Source: Nitrospira sp.
Lineage (GTDB): Bacteria; Nitrospirota; Nitrospiria; Nitrospirales; Nitrospiraceae
DNA: 64,000 nt
Assembly: GCA_024760525.1 (NCBI GenBank)
Contig: CP060499.1
Location: 2,356,001 to 2,420,000, forward strand
Reading direction: 5' to 3'
In this document: positions 16,396 through 25,409 of the stretch, in pieces
Numbering within the stretch: the stretch's first letter is position 1
Layout of the letters: every line of letters begins with the position of its first letter
Notes under the pieces: generated by a model
Database searches by the model: none
The model's input: the letters and a program-made list of their open reading frames with translations, nothing else
What the model was told of the DNA's origin: nothing
Program-made: the position numbers and the translations under genes

Positions 16396-17277
16396 ATGGT
16401 GAACCTTCCTGCGGCGGAGATTCGCCGTGCCGTGCGTCAAGGGCTCGAAGAAGATCTGGCGCATGGAGATGTGACGACATCCGCAATCTTCTCATCGCCG
16501 GTTCCGGCTCAAGCCCAGATCATCGCTCAACAGTCTCTGGTCGTAGCGGGGATGGCGGCAGCGGTTCAGACGTTTCTGATGGTCGATCCTGCCCTGCGAT
16601 TGTCGGTTTCCAAGCGTGACGGCGACCGGGCGAAGAATGGAGAGCCGCTCCTTCATATCGAGGGAGATGGGCGGTCGATCCTACAGGCCGAGCGGGTTGC
16701 CTTGAACTTTCTTCAACATCTGTCCGGCATTGCCACGTTGACGCAACAGTTTTGCCGGGCCGTGCGCGGCTACTCCGTCAGCATTTTGGATACGAGAAAG
16801 ACCCTTCCGGGCTGGCGCGCGCTTCAGAAATGGGCCGTCTCGCTCGGCGGAGGGCTCAATCACCGGCAATCATTGAGCGACGGCATTCTCATAAAAGATA
16901 ACCACCTCGCGCTTCTACAGCGCAATCAAAGGCCCGTTGAACGGGCATGCCGATTAGCCCAGGCCCATCGGTCAAACGCCCTGCCGATTATCGTCGAAAC
17001 AGAGTCGCTCGCGCATGTTCGACAAGCACTTGCAGCAAAACCCGATATCATCCTGCTGGACAATATGACTCCAAGTATGGTGAGACGTGCCGTGGCTTTG
17101 ATCAAGAAACGGGCGCTTGTGGAAGTATCGGGCGGCATCACCCTCAAGAATATCCGAGCCATGGCCGCGGCCGGCGCCGATCGCATTTCAATCGGAGCGC
17201 TCACCCATTCAGCCCCGGCAACGGCAATCAGTCTGGTCTTGACCTTGTCGCAACGATCGCCAATCCGACGCTCCTAA
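16396..17277 (+). CDS. nadC: Nicotinate-nucleotide pyrophosphorylase (quinolinate phosphoribosyltransferase)
   Basis: 293 residues, normal length. Converts quinolinate and PRPP to nicotinate mononucleotide, CO2 and PPi in de novo NAD synthesis. Family motifs: EEDLAHGDVTT near the N-terminus, NFLQHLSGIAT, DTRKTLPGWRALQKWAV, GGGLNHRQSLSDGILIKDNH and a C-terminal VEVSGGI and ISIGALTHS for phosphate binding. Begins three bases after the valS stop and ends three bases before birA, so it is surely cotranscribed with them. Confidence 0.96.
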   Translation: MVNLPAAEIRRAVRQGLEEDLAHGDVTTSAIFSSPVPAQAQIIAQQSLVVAGMAAAVQTFLMVDPALRLSVSKRDGDRAKNGEPLLHIEGDGRSILQAERVALNFLQHLSGIATLTQQFCRAVRGYSVSILDTRKTLPGWRALQKWAVSLGGGLNHRQSLSDGILIKDNHLALLQRNQRPVERACRLAQAHRSNALPIIVETESLAHVRQALAAKPDIILLDNMTPSMVRRAVALIKKRALVEVSGGITLKNIRAMAAAGADRISIGALTHSAPATAISLVLTLSQRSPIRRS

Positions 17278-17280
17278 TCA

Positions 17281-18120
17281 ATGTCTTATTCCGCCCCCCT
17301 CAGTGTTGACGATATCCGCAGCACCCTCGCGACCAAGTCACTTGGTCATTCCCTATACGTGCATCAAGAACTCCCCTCGACCAACGGGGAGGCAAGCGCA
17401 CTTGCTCAGAGCGGCGCAGCGGACGGCACTGTCGTGGTCGCTGAGAGCCAATCCGGCGGGTACGGCCGACATGGACGGGTCTGGTTCTCCCCACCAGGAC
17501 TGAACATCTATTGCTCCGTCATCCTACGTGGAGTCGGACAGAGCCTCTCCCTTTCGCAATGGCTGTCCTGGGTGCCGCTTGTCAGCGCGCTCGCCGTCGC
17601 CGAAGCCACCCAACAGGCGGCCGGCGTGTCCCTCGCGCTCAAGTGGCCCAATGACCTGCTCTTCCAAGAACGCAAAGTCGGCGGGATTCTCTGCGAAGGG
17701 ATCTTCCCTTCATCCAACGACCCGGTTGTCGTCATCGGGATCGGACTCAACGTGAACTCGCCGCCGGAGTCTTTTCCAGAAGCCTTACGACCGATTGCCG
17801 CATCATTGTTCGAAGCCGCTCAGCGACCGATCGACCGAAATCGCCTCATTGCACAACTGCTGTTGGAGCTTGAACAGTGGCTTGGCGAGCTTCGATCCCA
17901 TGGGCCTGTCCGGCTGCGACAGGCCTATACCACTCGCTGCACCACACTGGGACGCCAGGTGCGGGTCCTTTTCAGAGACGATCAGGAGATCAGCGGCACG
18001 GCGGAAGCAATTTCTGCCGATGGGGCGTTGCAAGTAAGAACCTCGTCACCTCCATCTCGGTCACAACCGATGCCCCTCATCGACGTGCGCGCAGCGGATG
18101 TGTTTCATCTGAGAGAGTAG
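17281..18120 (+). CDS. birA: Biotin--[acetyl-CoA-carboxylase] ligase
   Basis: 279 residues. Attaches biotin to the biotin carboxyl carrier protein via biotinyl-AMP. Catalytic-domain motifs: STN (33-35), GGYGRHGR (59-66) as the biotin-adenylate loop, KWPNDLL (121-127) and VVIGIGLNVNSP; a small C-terminal SH3-like domain follows. There is no N-terminal helix-turn-helix, so unlike the E. coli protein it is unlikely to repress biotin genes. Three-base gap from nadC. Confidence 0.94.
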   Translation: MSYSAPLSVDDIRSTLATKSLGHSLYVHQELPSTNGEASALAQSGAADGTVVVAESQSGGYGRHGRVWFSPPGLNIYCSVILRGVGQSLSLSQWLSWVPLVSALAVAEATQQAAGVSLALKWPNDLLFQERKVGGILCEGIFPSSNDPVVVIGIGLNVNSPPESFPEALRPIAASLFEAAQRPIDRNRLIAQLLLELEQWLGELRSHGPVRLRQAYTTRCTTLGRQVRVLFRDDQEISGTAEAISADGALQVRTSSPPSRSQPMPLIDVRAADVFHLRE

Positions 18121-18154
18121 CGAAAGCGGCACCATGCCGAGTAGAATAGGCTCC

Positions 18155-18943
18155 ATGCTATTGGCGATCGACATCGGAAATACCAACATTGTCGGGGGGA
18201 TTTTTGACGGACCGACTCTGCTGACCCATTGGCGATTGGCGACCGATCCTAAAACCACCGCCGATGAGTACGGCGTCCTCTGCCTCAGCGTCATGGCGCG
18301 AAGCGGCCGTGTCCCCGAGCACATCACCGGCGCCATCATTTCCAGCGTCGTTCCCGCCCTCACGGAAACATTCGAATCGATGGTCGAAACATCCTTTCGC
18401 TGCACCCCGATCATTGTCTCATCCGAGATGGACACAGGCTTGACGCTGAAGTACTTGAACCCGAAAGAGATCGGCAGCGACCGTATCGTGAATGCGGCCG
18501 CGGCCTATCATAAGTTTCGCCGCGATCTCATCATCGTTGATTTCGGCACAGCCACAACGTTTTGTGCCGTCAGTCACCTCGGCGAATATCTCGGAGGCGC
18601 AATCGCCCCGGGTCTCTCGATTTCCGCCGATGCCCTTTTTTCCCGGGCTGCAAAACTGAGCAAGGTAGAACTCGCTCGGCCGAAGACCGTCATCGGCATC
18701 GATACAGCCGGAAGCATTCAAGCGGGACTCGTATTCGGTTATGCCGGTCTCGTAGATACCCTAGTCCGGCGGATGGAAGAAGAAATGGGCCGTACCTCGT
18801 ATGTGATCGCCACAGGAGGATTGGCTTCGGTGATCGCTCCGGAAGCGAAGTCAATCCAACATATTGAACCCTTCCTGACCTTGAATGGGCTCGAACTTCT
18901 CTCTCGCCGCGCCCGTGGCGCAAGTTTGACGCAGTGGACCTGA
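18155..18943 (+). CDS. coaX: Type III pantothenate kinase
   Basis: 262 residues from the ATG at 18155, where homology normally begins (MLLAIDIGNTN); an ATG at 18134 would add seven residues. Phosphorylates pantothenate in the first committed step of CoA synthesis. Seen: DIGNTN phosphate-binding loop, NPKEIGSDRIVNAAAAY, IVDFGTATTFC and GGAIAPGLSISADALFSRAAKL, all characteristic of CoaX. The preceding genes make NAD and biotinylated carrier protein, so this is a cofactor-supply operon. Confidence 0.95.
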   Translation: MLLAIDIGNTNIVGGIFDGPTLLTHWRLATDPKTTADEYGVLCLSVMARSGRVPEHITGAIISSVVPALTETFESMVETSFRCTPIIVSSEMDTGLTLKYLNPKEIGSDRIVNAAAAYHKFRRDLIIVDFGTATTFCAVSHLGEYLGGAIAPGLSISADALFSRAAKLSKVELARPKTVIGIDTAGSIQAGLVFGYAGLVDTLVRRMEEEMGRTSYVIATGGLASVIAPEAKSIQHIEPFLTLNGLELLSRRARGASLTQWT

Positions 18944-18983
18944 TTTTCTTCTCATCCGCATCATTTTATTTTCCTTTCACCCG

Positions 18984-19012
18984 TTGACTTCCCTGACTCC
19001 TATGGATATCTC
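18984..19012 (+). promoter_or_regulatory. Weak candidate promoter upstream of grpE
   Basis: TTGACT (18984-18989) is separated by 17 bp from TATCTC (19007-19012). The -10 match is poor. No CIRCE element (TTAGCACTC inverted repeat) is visible in the 90-bp gap. Confidence 0.3.
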
Positions 19013-19033
19013 CAGCGCTGTAGAGGCATCAGA

Positions 19034-19618
19034 ATGAACGACGATCAAGACCAAGAAAAAACAAACGCCAATACAATCGATGGTTTAGAAGGCGATTCTT
19101 CCGTAAAGGACACGACGAGTTCCTCATTTCAGGACGAGTTGGCCCTGAAGACTGAAGAATGCAAGGCGGCCAACAATAAGTACCTCCGGCTGGCCGCCGA
19201 GTTTGAAAACTACAAACGCCTGACACAACGCGACCAGCGTGACCAAATCAGATTCGGGAATGAACAGCTTTTGAAAGAGCTGTTGCCGGTTGTCGACAAT
19301 ATGGAGCGCGCAATCAAGGCGTCTCGGACAAACGGAGGCGATTCGGCCTTAATCCAAGGTGTGGAACTGACACTCAAGCAGCTATCCGGCGTCCTTGCGA
19401 AGTTCGGCGTACAGGCGGTAGAAACAACCGGCCAGGAGTTCGACCCAAGCACACATCAAGCAGTCTCTTACGTGCCGTCCAACGACCTGCCGGCCAATAA
19501 AGTGTTGGACGAGTTTCAAAAGGGTTATCGGTTACACGATAGAATTCTGAGGGCTGCAATGGTCAGTGTTTCGTCAGGCCCGGCCCATGCACACGAACAT
19601 GACTCAGCGACGAACTGA
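19034..19618 (+). CDS. grpE: Nucleotide exchange factor GrpE
   Basis: 194 residues. Promotes ADP release from DnaK. The N-terminus is acidic and disordered, followed by the long dimerisation helix (KTEECKAANNKYLRLAAEFENYKRL) and the C-terminal beta domain with the family signature around QEFDPSTHQAVSYVPSND and VLDEFQKGYRLHDRILRAAMVSVS. It lies 41 bp before dnaK on the same strand. Confidence 0.96.
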   Translation: MNDDQDQEKTNANTIDGLEGDSSVKDTTSSSFQDELALKTEECKAANNKYLRLAAEFENYKRLTQRDQRDQIRFGNEQLLKELLPVVDNMERAIKASRTNGGDSALIQGVELTLKQLSGVLAKFGVQAVETTGQEFDPSTHQAVSYVPSNDLPANKVLDEFQKGYRLHDRILRAAMVSVSSGPAHAHEHDSATN

Positions 19619-19659
19619 CCTCATTCAGTCGACCTGGTCGAGAAGGAAGGAGTCCACCA

Positions 19660-21579
19660 ATGGGTAAAGTCATCGGTATCGATCTCGGGACCACCAACTC
19701 TTGTGTGGCGATTATGAGTGGCGGAGACCCCGTCGTGATCGCCAACGCCGAAGGGAGCCGGACCACTCCTTCCGTCGTGGCCATCACCGACAAGACTGAA
19801 CGGCTGGTCGGCCAAATCGCAAAACGGCAAGCAATCACCAATCCGGAAAATACCATCTTCTCGGTGAAGCGCCTGATGGGACGGAAGTTTAAGAGCCGTG
19901 AAGTTCAAGAGGCCATGAAACGGCTTCCCTATAAAGTGGTCGAAGCCGATAACGGCGACGCGCACGTGGAATTGCGCGGCAAACGCTATAGCCCACCGGA
20001 AATCTCAGCCATGATTCTGCAGAAAATGCGGCAGACGGCCGAAGATTATCTCGGTGAAAAAGTCACCGAAGCCGTCGTCACCGTCCCCGCGTATTTCGAC
20101 GACAGCCAACGTCAAGCGACAAAAGATGCCGGCCAAATTGCCGGTCTGAACGTTCTCCGCATCATCAACGAACCGACGGCGGCGTCCCTCGCATACGGCC
20201 TTGACAAGAAGAAGGATGAACGGATCGCCGTGTACGATTTGGGCGGCGGAACCTTCGACATCTCCGTCCTCGAAATCGGCGAAGGTGTCTTCGAGGTGAA
20301 ATCCACGAACGGAGATACGTATCTCGGTGGCGACGACTTCGATCAACGCGTGATGGATTGGCTGGTCGACGAGTTCAGGAAAGACCAAGGCATCGATTTG
20401 CGGAAAGACCGGATGGCACTCCAACGCCTGAAAGAATCGGCCGAACGGGCCAAAATCGAATTGTCCTCGTCTCAGGAAACGGAAATCAACCTGCCGTTCA
20501 TCACCGCCGATGCCAGCGGCCCCAAGCATATGGTCACGAAGCTGACCCGGGCGAAACTCGAACAGCTGGTAGACGACTTGGTTCAGCGCACGATCGAACC
20601 CTGCCGCAAGGCCTTGTCCGACGCCGGTGTCACCGCCAAGGATATCCAAGAGATCGTGTTGGTCGGCGGCATGACCCGCATGCCCAAGGTGATTCAGGTC
20701 GTCAAGGACTTCTTTGGGAAGGAACCGCATCGTGGAGTCAATCCTGACGAGGTCGTAGCCATTGGAGCCGGCATCCAAGGCGGAGTTCTCAAAGGAGAGG
20801 TCAAGGACGTTCTGCTCCTCGATGTCACTCCCTTATCATTGGGTATCGAGACGCTGGGCGGCGTGTTCACCAAACTGATCGAGCGCAATACGACCGTTCC
20901 AACCAAGAAGAGCCAGGTGTTCTCGACCGCAGCCGATAATCAAACGGCTGTCACCATCCGGGTGTTCCAAGGCGAACGGGAAATGGCCAACGACAACAAG
21001 CTTCTTGGGCAGTTCGACTTGGTCGGCATTCCACCGGCGCCTCGCGGCATGCCGCAAATTGAGGTGACATTCGATATCGATGCCAACGGCATCGTGCACG
21101 TTTCGGCCAAGGATTTGGCCACTCAAAAAGAGCAATCCATCAAGATCACCGCCTCCAGCGGTCTAAGCAAAGAAGAGGTTGAGAACCTCGTTCGGGATGC
21201 CCAGTCGCATACGGAAGACGATAAGAAGCGCCGCAAGTTGGCCGAAGCCAAGAACCAGGCGGATAATCTGGTCTATCAAACAGAAAAAAACATCACGGAA
21301 TACGGCGACAAAGTTTCCGCTGAGGAGAAGACGAAGATCCAGGACGCCATTGCGGCCGTCAAGAAGGCGCTGGAGGGCACCGATGCCGAGGCCATCGAAT
21401 CGGCGACTCAGTCGCTCATGACTGCCTCGCATAAATTGGCCGAAGAAATGTACAAGAAAGCCGCTGCATCTCCGGGTCCGCAACCGGGTGCGACGGACGG
21501 CGGGAGTACCGAGGGGGCAAAAACCGACGAGAAAGTCGTGGACGCAGAATTTGAAGAAGTAGACAAAGACAAGAAATAG
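19660..21579 (+). CDS. dnaK: Chaperone DnaK (Hsp70)
   Basis: 639 residues, standard length. ATPase domain motifs GIDLGTTNSC, AVVTVPAYFDDSQRQATKDAG, AVYDLGGGTFDISVLEIG and VLVGGMTRMPKV; the linker DVLLLDVTPLSLGIETLGG; a substrate-binding domain; and an acidic C-terminus ending EFEEVDKDKK. An AGGAAGGAG ribosome binding site precedes the ATG. Works with GrpE and DnaJ encoded on either side to fold and rescue proteins. Confidence 0.98.
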   Translation: MGKVIGIDLGTTNSCVAIMSGGDPVVIANAEGSRTTPSVVAITDKTERLVGQIAKRQAITNPENTIFSVKRLMGRKFKSREVQEAMKRLPYKVVEADNGDAHVELRGKRYSPPEISAMILQKMRQTAEDYLGEKVTEAVVTVPAYFDDSQRQATKDAGQIAGLNVLRIINEPTAASLAYGLDKKKDERIAVYDLGGGTFDISVLEIGEGVFEVKSTNGDTYLGGDDFDQRVMDWLVDEFRKDQGIDLRKDRMALQRLKESAERAKIELSSSQETEINLPFITADASGPKHMVTKLTRAKLEQLVDDLVQRTIEPCRKALSDAGVTAKDIQEIVLVGGMTRMPKVIQVVKDFFGKEPHRGVNPDEVVAIGAGIQGGVLKGEVKDVLLLDVTPLSLGIETLGGVFTKLIERNTTVPTKKSQVFSTAADNQTAVTIRVFQGEREMANDNKLLGQFDLVGIPPAPRGMPQIEVTFDIDANGIVHVSAKDLATQKEQSIKITASSGLSKEEVENLVRDAQSHTEDDKKRRKLAEAKNQADNLVYQTEKNITEYGDKVSAEEKTKIQDAIAAVKKALEGTDAEAIESATQSLMTASHKLAEEMYKKAAASPGPQPGATDGGSTEGAKTDEKVVDAEFEEVDKDKK

Positions 21580-21602
21580 CCTAGAATAGCGCATCAGACA
21601 GC

Positions 21603-21631
21603 CCGAGTTCCCTGCACGTTGGGGAACTCGG
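21603..21631 (+). other. Perfect 10-bp hairpin between dnaK and dnaJ
   Basis: CCGAGTTCCC (21603-21612) and GGGAACTCGG (21622-21631) form a GC-rich stem with a nine-base loop, 24 bp after the dnaK stop. Only TTT occurs further on, so full termination is doubtful; partial attenuation or mRNA processing that lowers dnaJ output relative to dnaK is a reasonable inference. Confidence 0.6.
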
Positions 21632-21653
21632 CCATTTCCAGACGTTCAGTACA

Positions 21654-22787
21654 ATGGCACCCGTGTCGAAACGCGATTACTACGAAACGCTCGGTGTTGA
21701 TCGGAACGTCTCCGAAGACGATCTGAAGAAAGCGTACCGAAAACTCGCCCGCCAGCACCATCCGGATCTCCACACCGACGTTCACCATAAGAAGACCGCT
21801 GAAGAAAAATTCAAAGAAATCAACGAAGCCTATGAAACGCTGAGCGATCAGGAAAAGCGAAAGCGCTATGACATGTTCGGTCATGCCGGCGCGCAACAGG
21901 GTCCGGCCGGCTTCGACGGATTCGATTTCGGGCGCGGAGGATTTGGAGACGTTTTTAACGATATTTTTGAGGACTTCTTCGGCCAAACTCGAGGGGGAGG
22001 GGGTACTCGAACTGAACGTGGCAACGATCTCCAATACAACCTCGAGATTACGTTTGAGGAAGCCGTCTATGGGAAAGAGGCCAAACTCAAAATTCCGCGT
22101 TGGGAAATTTGCATCGACTGTAAAGGGACCGGGGCGAAGTCAGCGGCAGCCATCAAGACGTGCGCCAGTTGCAAAGGCGCGGGGCAACTTCGGTTTCAGC
22201 AGGGGTTCTTCAGCGTCAGCCGGCCATGCGGCCAATGTGAAGGCACCGGTCACTTCGTGACGGAGCCTTGCGTGACCTGCCAGGGCCGCCAACGGGTGTA
22301 CAAAGAACGCACGATCTCCGTGCAAATTCCGGCCGGTATTGAAACCGGTATGCGACTTCGGCTCTCCAATGAAGGAGAGCATGGCCCCAATGGCGGTCCA
22401 CCCGGCGATCTCTATGTGGCCATTACCGTCAAGCCTCATCAGATCTTTCAACGAAAAGGCCTCGATATCGCCTGTGACGTCCCGATCAGTCTCGTGACGG
22501 CCGTCCTTGGTGGGAAAGTGGAAGTCCCGACCCTCAAGGGAGACACCGTCATCAAGGTGCCGGCCGGCACCCAGCACGACAAGGTCCTTCGGATTAAAGG
22601 GTTGGGTATCCCCAGCCTGAAGGGTGGCGGCACAGGCGACCAGATCTATACGATCAAGGTCCAGATTCCTTCTAAGCTGACGGCCCGGCAGAAGGAGCTG
22701 TTGACAGAGTTCGCCAAAGAGAGCGGCATGTCCATGGAAGCGAACGGTGACGGCTTCTTCGACAAGATGAAGACGTTTTTCGAGTAG
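21654..22787 (+). CDS. dnaJ: Chaperone DnaJ (Hsp40, type I)
   Basis: 377 residues: J domain with HPD at 36-38, Gly/Phe-rich region (about 75-110), a zinc domain with four Cys repeats, and the C-terminal substrate domains. The zinc repeats read CIDCKGTG, CASCKGAG, CGQCEGTG and CVTCQGRQ; the last lacks the final Gly of CxxCxGxG, but all eight Cys are present. Stimulates DnaK ATPase and delivers clients. Possible start at 21654 or four codons later (GTG). Confidence 0.96.
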   Translation: MAPVSKRDYYETLGVDRNVSEDDLKKAYRKLARQHHPDLHTDVHHKKTAEEKFKEINEAYETLSDQEKRKRYDMFGHAGAQQGPAGFDGFDFGRGGFGDVFNDIFEDFFGQTRGGGGTRTERGNDLQYNLEITFEEAVYGKEAKLKIPRWEICIDCKGTGAKSAAAIKTCASCKGAGQLRFQQGFFSVSRPCGQCEGTGHFVTEPCVTCQGRQRVYKERTISVQIPAGIETGMRLRLSNEGEHGPNGGPPGDLYVAITVKPHQIFQRKGLDIACDVPISLVTAVLGGKVEVPTLKGDTVIKVPAGTQHDKVLRIKGLGIPSLKGGGTGDQIYTIKVQIPSKLTARQKELLTEFAKESGMSMEANGDGFFDKMKTFFE

Positions 22788-22816
22788 TCCGGCCTTCCCG
22801 ATCTTCAGAGTCCCAC

Positions 22817-23557
22817 ATGCCTGTGTTTTTCGTCTCTCCCCAGTGCATCGCTCCACCGACCATAACAGTGCCGGATGACTTACTGACCCATCTCAAGCAC
22901 AGCCTACGTGTCAGCATCGGGGAATCCCTGTGGTTCGGCAATGGGCTAGGCACCAGATATCGTGCGGAGATCACCGACGTTTCCGAAGGAACGCTCACCG
23001 GGCACATTCTCGACACGATTCAGGAACCGCCCCGGCGCGTCCCGCGCCTATTCCTCGGTCAATCCCTCCTCAAAGGCGAAAAGATGGATTGGGTGATTCA
23101 GAAAGCCACCGAGCTGGGCGTGGATAAACTCATGCCGATTGAAAGCCGGCACAGCGTGGTGCAACTCAAAGCCGACCGTGTTGACCATCAGCTTGCCCGG
23201 TGGCAACGCATTGCCCTCGAAGCTGCGCAACAATCCGAGCAATGGCGGGTCCCGACCATCACTCCACCACACTCTCTCACCTCACTTCTGAGAAGCCATG
23301 TGACCGATACCGTGACACTCATGCTTACGGAGCGGCAAGACGGGAAAAATCTGCAGACGGTCGAACTCCCGCACGATGCGACTGGTTCCATACTGGTTTT
23401 AATCGGCCCTGAAGGAGGCTGGAGCAAGGAAGAAATGCTCGCGGCCGAACAGGCGGAAATTCAACCGATGACCCTGGGTCAGCACATCCTGCGGGCAGAG
23501 ACCGCCGCCATCGCAACCATCAGCATTCTTCAGTCGCGCCTCGGCAAGCTGGGATAA
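22817..23557 (+). CDS. rsmE: 16S rRNA (uracil-1498-N3)-methyltransferase RsmE
   Basis: 246 residues. SPOUT-type methyltransferase that modifies U1498 of 16S rRNA in the 30S subunit. N-terminal PUA-like domain, then LFLGQSLLKGEKMDWVIQKATELGV, SRHSVVQLK, and the knotted SAM site LIGPEGGWSKEE and LGQHILRAETAA. It follows dnaJ by 29 bp, an arrangement common in many bacteria, so it probably belongs to the grpE-dnaK-dnaJ operon. Confidence 0.94.
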   Translation: MPVFFVSPQCIAPPTITVPDDLLTHLKHSLRVSIGESLWFGNGLGTRYRAEITDVSEGTLTGHILDTIQEPPRRVPRLFLGQSLLKGEKMDWVIQKATELGVDKLMPIESRHSVVQLKADRVDHQLARWQRIALEAAQQSEQWRVPTITPPHSLTSLLRSHVTDTVTLMLTERQDGKNLQTVELPHDATGSILVLIGPEGGWSKEEMLAAEQAEIQPMTLGQHILRAETAAIATISILQSRLGKLG

Positions 23558-23611
23558 GCGGACATTCCCTTCTGATTTTCTCTGTTGAGCTTTTGAACAG
23601 CCATATTGTCT

Positions 23612-24247
23612 TCAGGACGATCGCGTACTGGAAATGGTTCTGGGCGCCTGAAGGCGGCTGATACTGTCAGGCCAAAGGGTGGCTGGGTCCTTATCAAAGA
23701 TGTTGAAGGTGTCCGATGGTAAGACGCCCCACGATCCCTGAAGCATTTCATAGTCGAGTTGCCCTGGTGCCCATCCGGCCAAACCGGCAAAAGCGCGAAA
23801 GGTTTCGGACGATTTAGGTTGAGCCATGATACGTTCGAGAACTCTCGGCGTACCGACATAGACCCCCTCAACGATCAATCGCGTATCGGGATACGGGCTC
23901 TTCAATCGAAACAACAAGACAAGCTGCGTTCGCTCGACCGGACCACCGGCAAACAATCGGTAGCGCGTTCCTTTGAGCACGGTGAGGTCCGGCAAAACCT
24001 CGGATACCAGTACGTTCGTGGAACGATTCAAAATGAGACCGACTGTGCCTCTTCCTCCGTGTTCGATAATGAGTAGGACGGTTTGACGGAAGTTGGGATC
24101 ACTCAGCGACGGACTGGCAACCAAGAGGACGCCCTTTCTAATCGACGAAGGCGAAAATTCCCCCTCAGCCACAGCCGGCAGCGTAGGCAGGAGAGACAGG
24201 AGCCCCATACATAACAAGCATCTCAATATTCTTTTCTCGTCAAACAT
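23612..24247 (-). CDS. AlgH/YqgE (UPF0301) family protein with signal peptide
   Basis: 211 residues from the ATG at 24247; a longer frame from 24292 has no ribosome binding site. The domain is recognised by KGVLLVASPSLSDPNFRQTVLLIIEHGGRGTVGLILNR, then YRLFAGGPVERTQLVLLFR and FAGLAGWAPGQLDYEMLQGSWGVLP. YqgE-type proteins are usually cytoplasmic; here a signal-like N-terminus (LLCMGLLSLLPTLPAVAEG) suggests an exported version. Function unknown; AlgH was named from alginate regulation studies. The start is near a perfect palindrome CGGAACGTTCCG (24251-24262). Confidence 0.85.
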   Translation of the reverse strand: MFDEKRILRCLLCMGLLSLLPTLPAVAEGEFSPSSIRKGVLLVASPSLSDPNFRQTVLLIIEHGGRGTVGLILNRSTNVLVSEVLPDLTVLKGTRYRLFAGGPVERTQLVLLFRLKSPYPDTRLIVEGVYVGTPRVLERIMAQPKSSETFRAFAGLAGWAPGQLDYEMLQGSWGVLPSDTFNIFDKDPATLWPDSISRLQAPRTISSTRSS

Positions 24248-24510
24248 AAACGGAACGTTCCGATGGGAGAACGAACGGCATTTGCGCAACATGATTGCGC
24301 ACCAGGCTACGACTCTCGATGACTGGTGTCAAATCGGAAGAGGCGTTGTCGAAGAGGTATCGGATTGGCTGGGAACGTAGTCAGGAATCCCGATGCTCCC
24401 AGCCTTGAAGCATCCTAGAAGTGAAAGGACAGTCCGGCAACGCCATGGACCGAATTATCGTCAGATTCGTCACCGAGCGTGTGACATGTGCTACAGTACA
24501 CCGTGATACT

Positions 24511-24539
24511 TTGCTGGTTGCCCGTTGGGAAAGTATCCT
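24511..24539 (+). promoter_or_regulatory. Candidate sigma-70 promoter for the Sel1 lipoprotein gene
   Basis: TTGCTG (24511-24516), a 17-bp spacer, and TATCCT (24534-24539) lie about 30 bp before the start codon at 24570. Confidence 0.4.
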
Positions 24540-24569
24540 GCTAGGCTGATCGCAACAGAGGAGACCGTC

Positions 24570-25157
24570 ATGACCGCCGGCCTGCGCTATCTCATCGTCC
24601 TCGCCATCCTCGGTACTCTACCGGGATGTATCGATCCGCCAAAATCACCCTATGTGGATGTGCACGAATCCGTGACACGTATCGATGGGTTTCAGTCTGT
24701 GGCGGAGCAAGGAAGTGCCCAGGACCAATACCACCTCGGTTTGCAATACGAGAACGCCTTGCCTCGGGACCACCGAGAAGCGGTTCGGTGGTATCGCATG
24801 GCGGCGATGCAGCGGCATCCGGACGCCTTATACAGACTCTGCGTGCTGTCGGACAAGGGCCTTGGGATGCCGCAGGACTATCAGGAGGCCTTCCGGTGGT
24901 GCCGCCTGGCTGCAGATCATGGACATGGGGCTGCGATGTTTCTTATCGCAACCCATTATGAAAAAGCTCGAGGTGTCCCCAAAGATGTCGTACAGGCCTA
25001 CCAGTGGTATAACCTGGCGGCAGCCAATGGGCATGAGGAGGGTGCGAAGTGGCGAGACCGACTGGCCCGCGATATGACGCCGACTCAAGTCGCCCAGGCA
25101 CAATTCCTGGCGAGGAATTGGAGACCGAAAGCGCAGGATGCGCCTGAAGAACAATAG
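24570..25157 (+). CDS. Sel1-repeat lipoprotein
   Basis: 195 residues from the ATG at 24570, preceded by GAGGAG. The N-terminus is a lipoprotein signal (LIVLAILGTLPGC). The mature part has three to four Sel1-type helical repeats of about 36 residues (DQYHLGLQYENALPRDHREAVRWYRMAA, ALYRLCVLSDKGLGMPQDYQEAFRWCRLAA, AMFLIATHYEKARGVPKDVVQAYQWYNLAA). Such solenoids mediate protein-protein contacts in the envelope. A related gene follows on the same strand. Confidence 0.88.
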   Translation: MTAGLRYLIVLAILGTLPGCIDPPKSPYVDVHESVTRIDGFQSVAEQGSAQDQYHLGLQYENALPRDHREAVRWYRMAAMQRHPDALYRLCVLSDKGLGMPQDYQEAFRWCRLAADHGHGAAMFLIATHYEKARGVPKDVVQAYQWYNLAAANGHEEGAKWRDRLARDMTPTQVAQAQFLARNWRPKAQDAPEEQ

Positions 25158-25409
25158 CCCAAGGATCTCTCCGGTCCAAACACCGCGCCGAAGCGCCTGT
25201 CGGGATCCACAATTTGAGATCTCTCACGTCAATCAACTCCTCCTAGCCGCCGAGGAGCGTGTTCCACACATCGTGATATCTCTAACTTCTCTCCAACACA
25301 CTTCCTATCCGAAATTCTTTCTTGAACTCACGGCCGTCGGCTGAGTAGGATGCGTTTTTCGTGGCCCGCTAGCTGGCCAGCAGATATTAATCAGGTAACA
25401 ATCGTTAGA

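Noticed and set aside
20005..20778. Long antisense frame of 257 codons opposite dnaK
   Set aside because: It mirrors conserved dnaK codons, has no ribosome binding site or recognisable domain, and is explained by GC-biased codon use.
24284..24300. GCGCAA...TTGCGC palindrome upstream of the AlgH-like gene as an operator
   Set aside because: Short and overlapping the alternative start of the same gene; symmetry alone is weak evidence.
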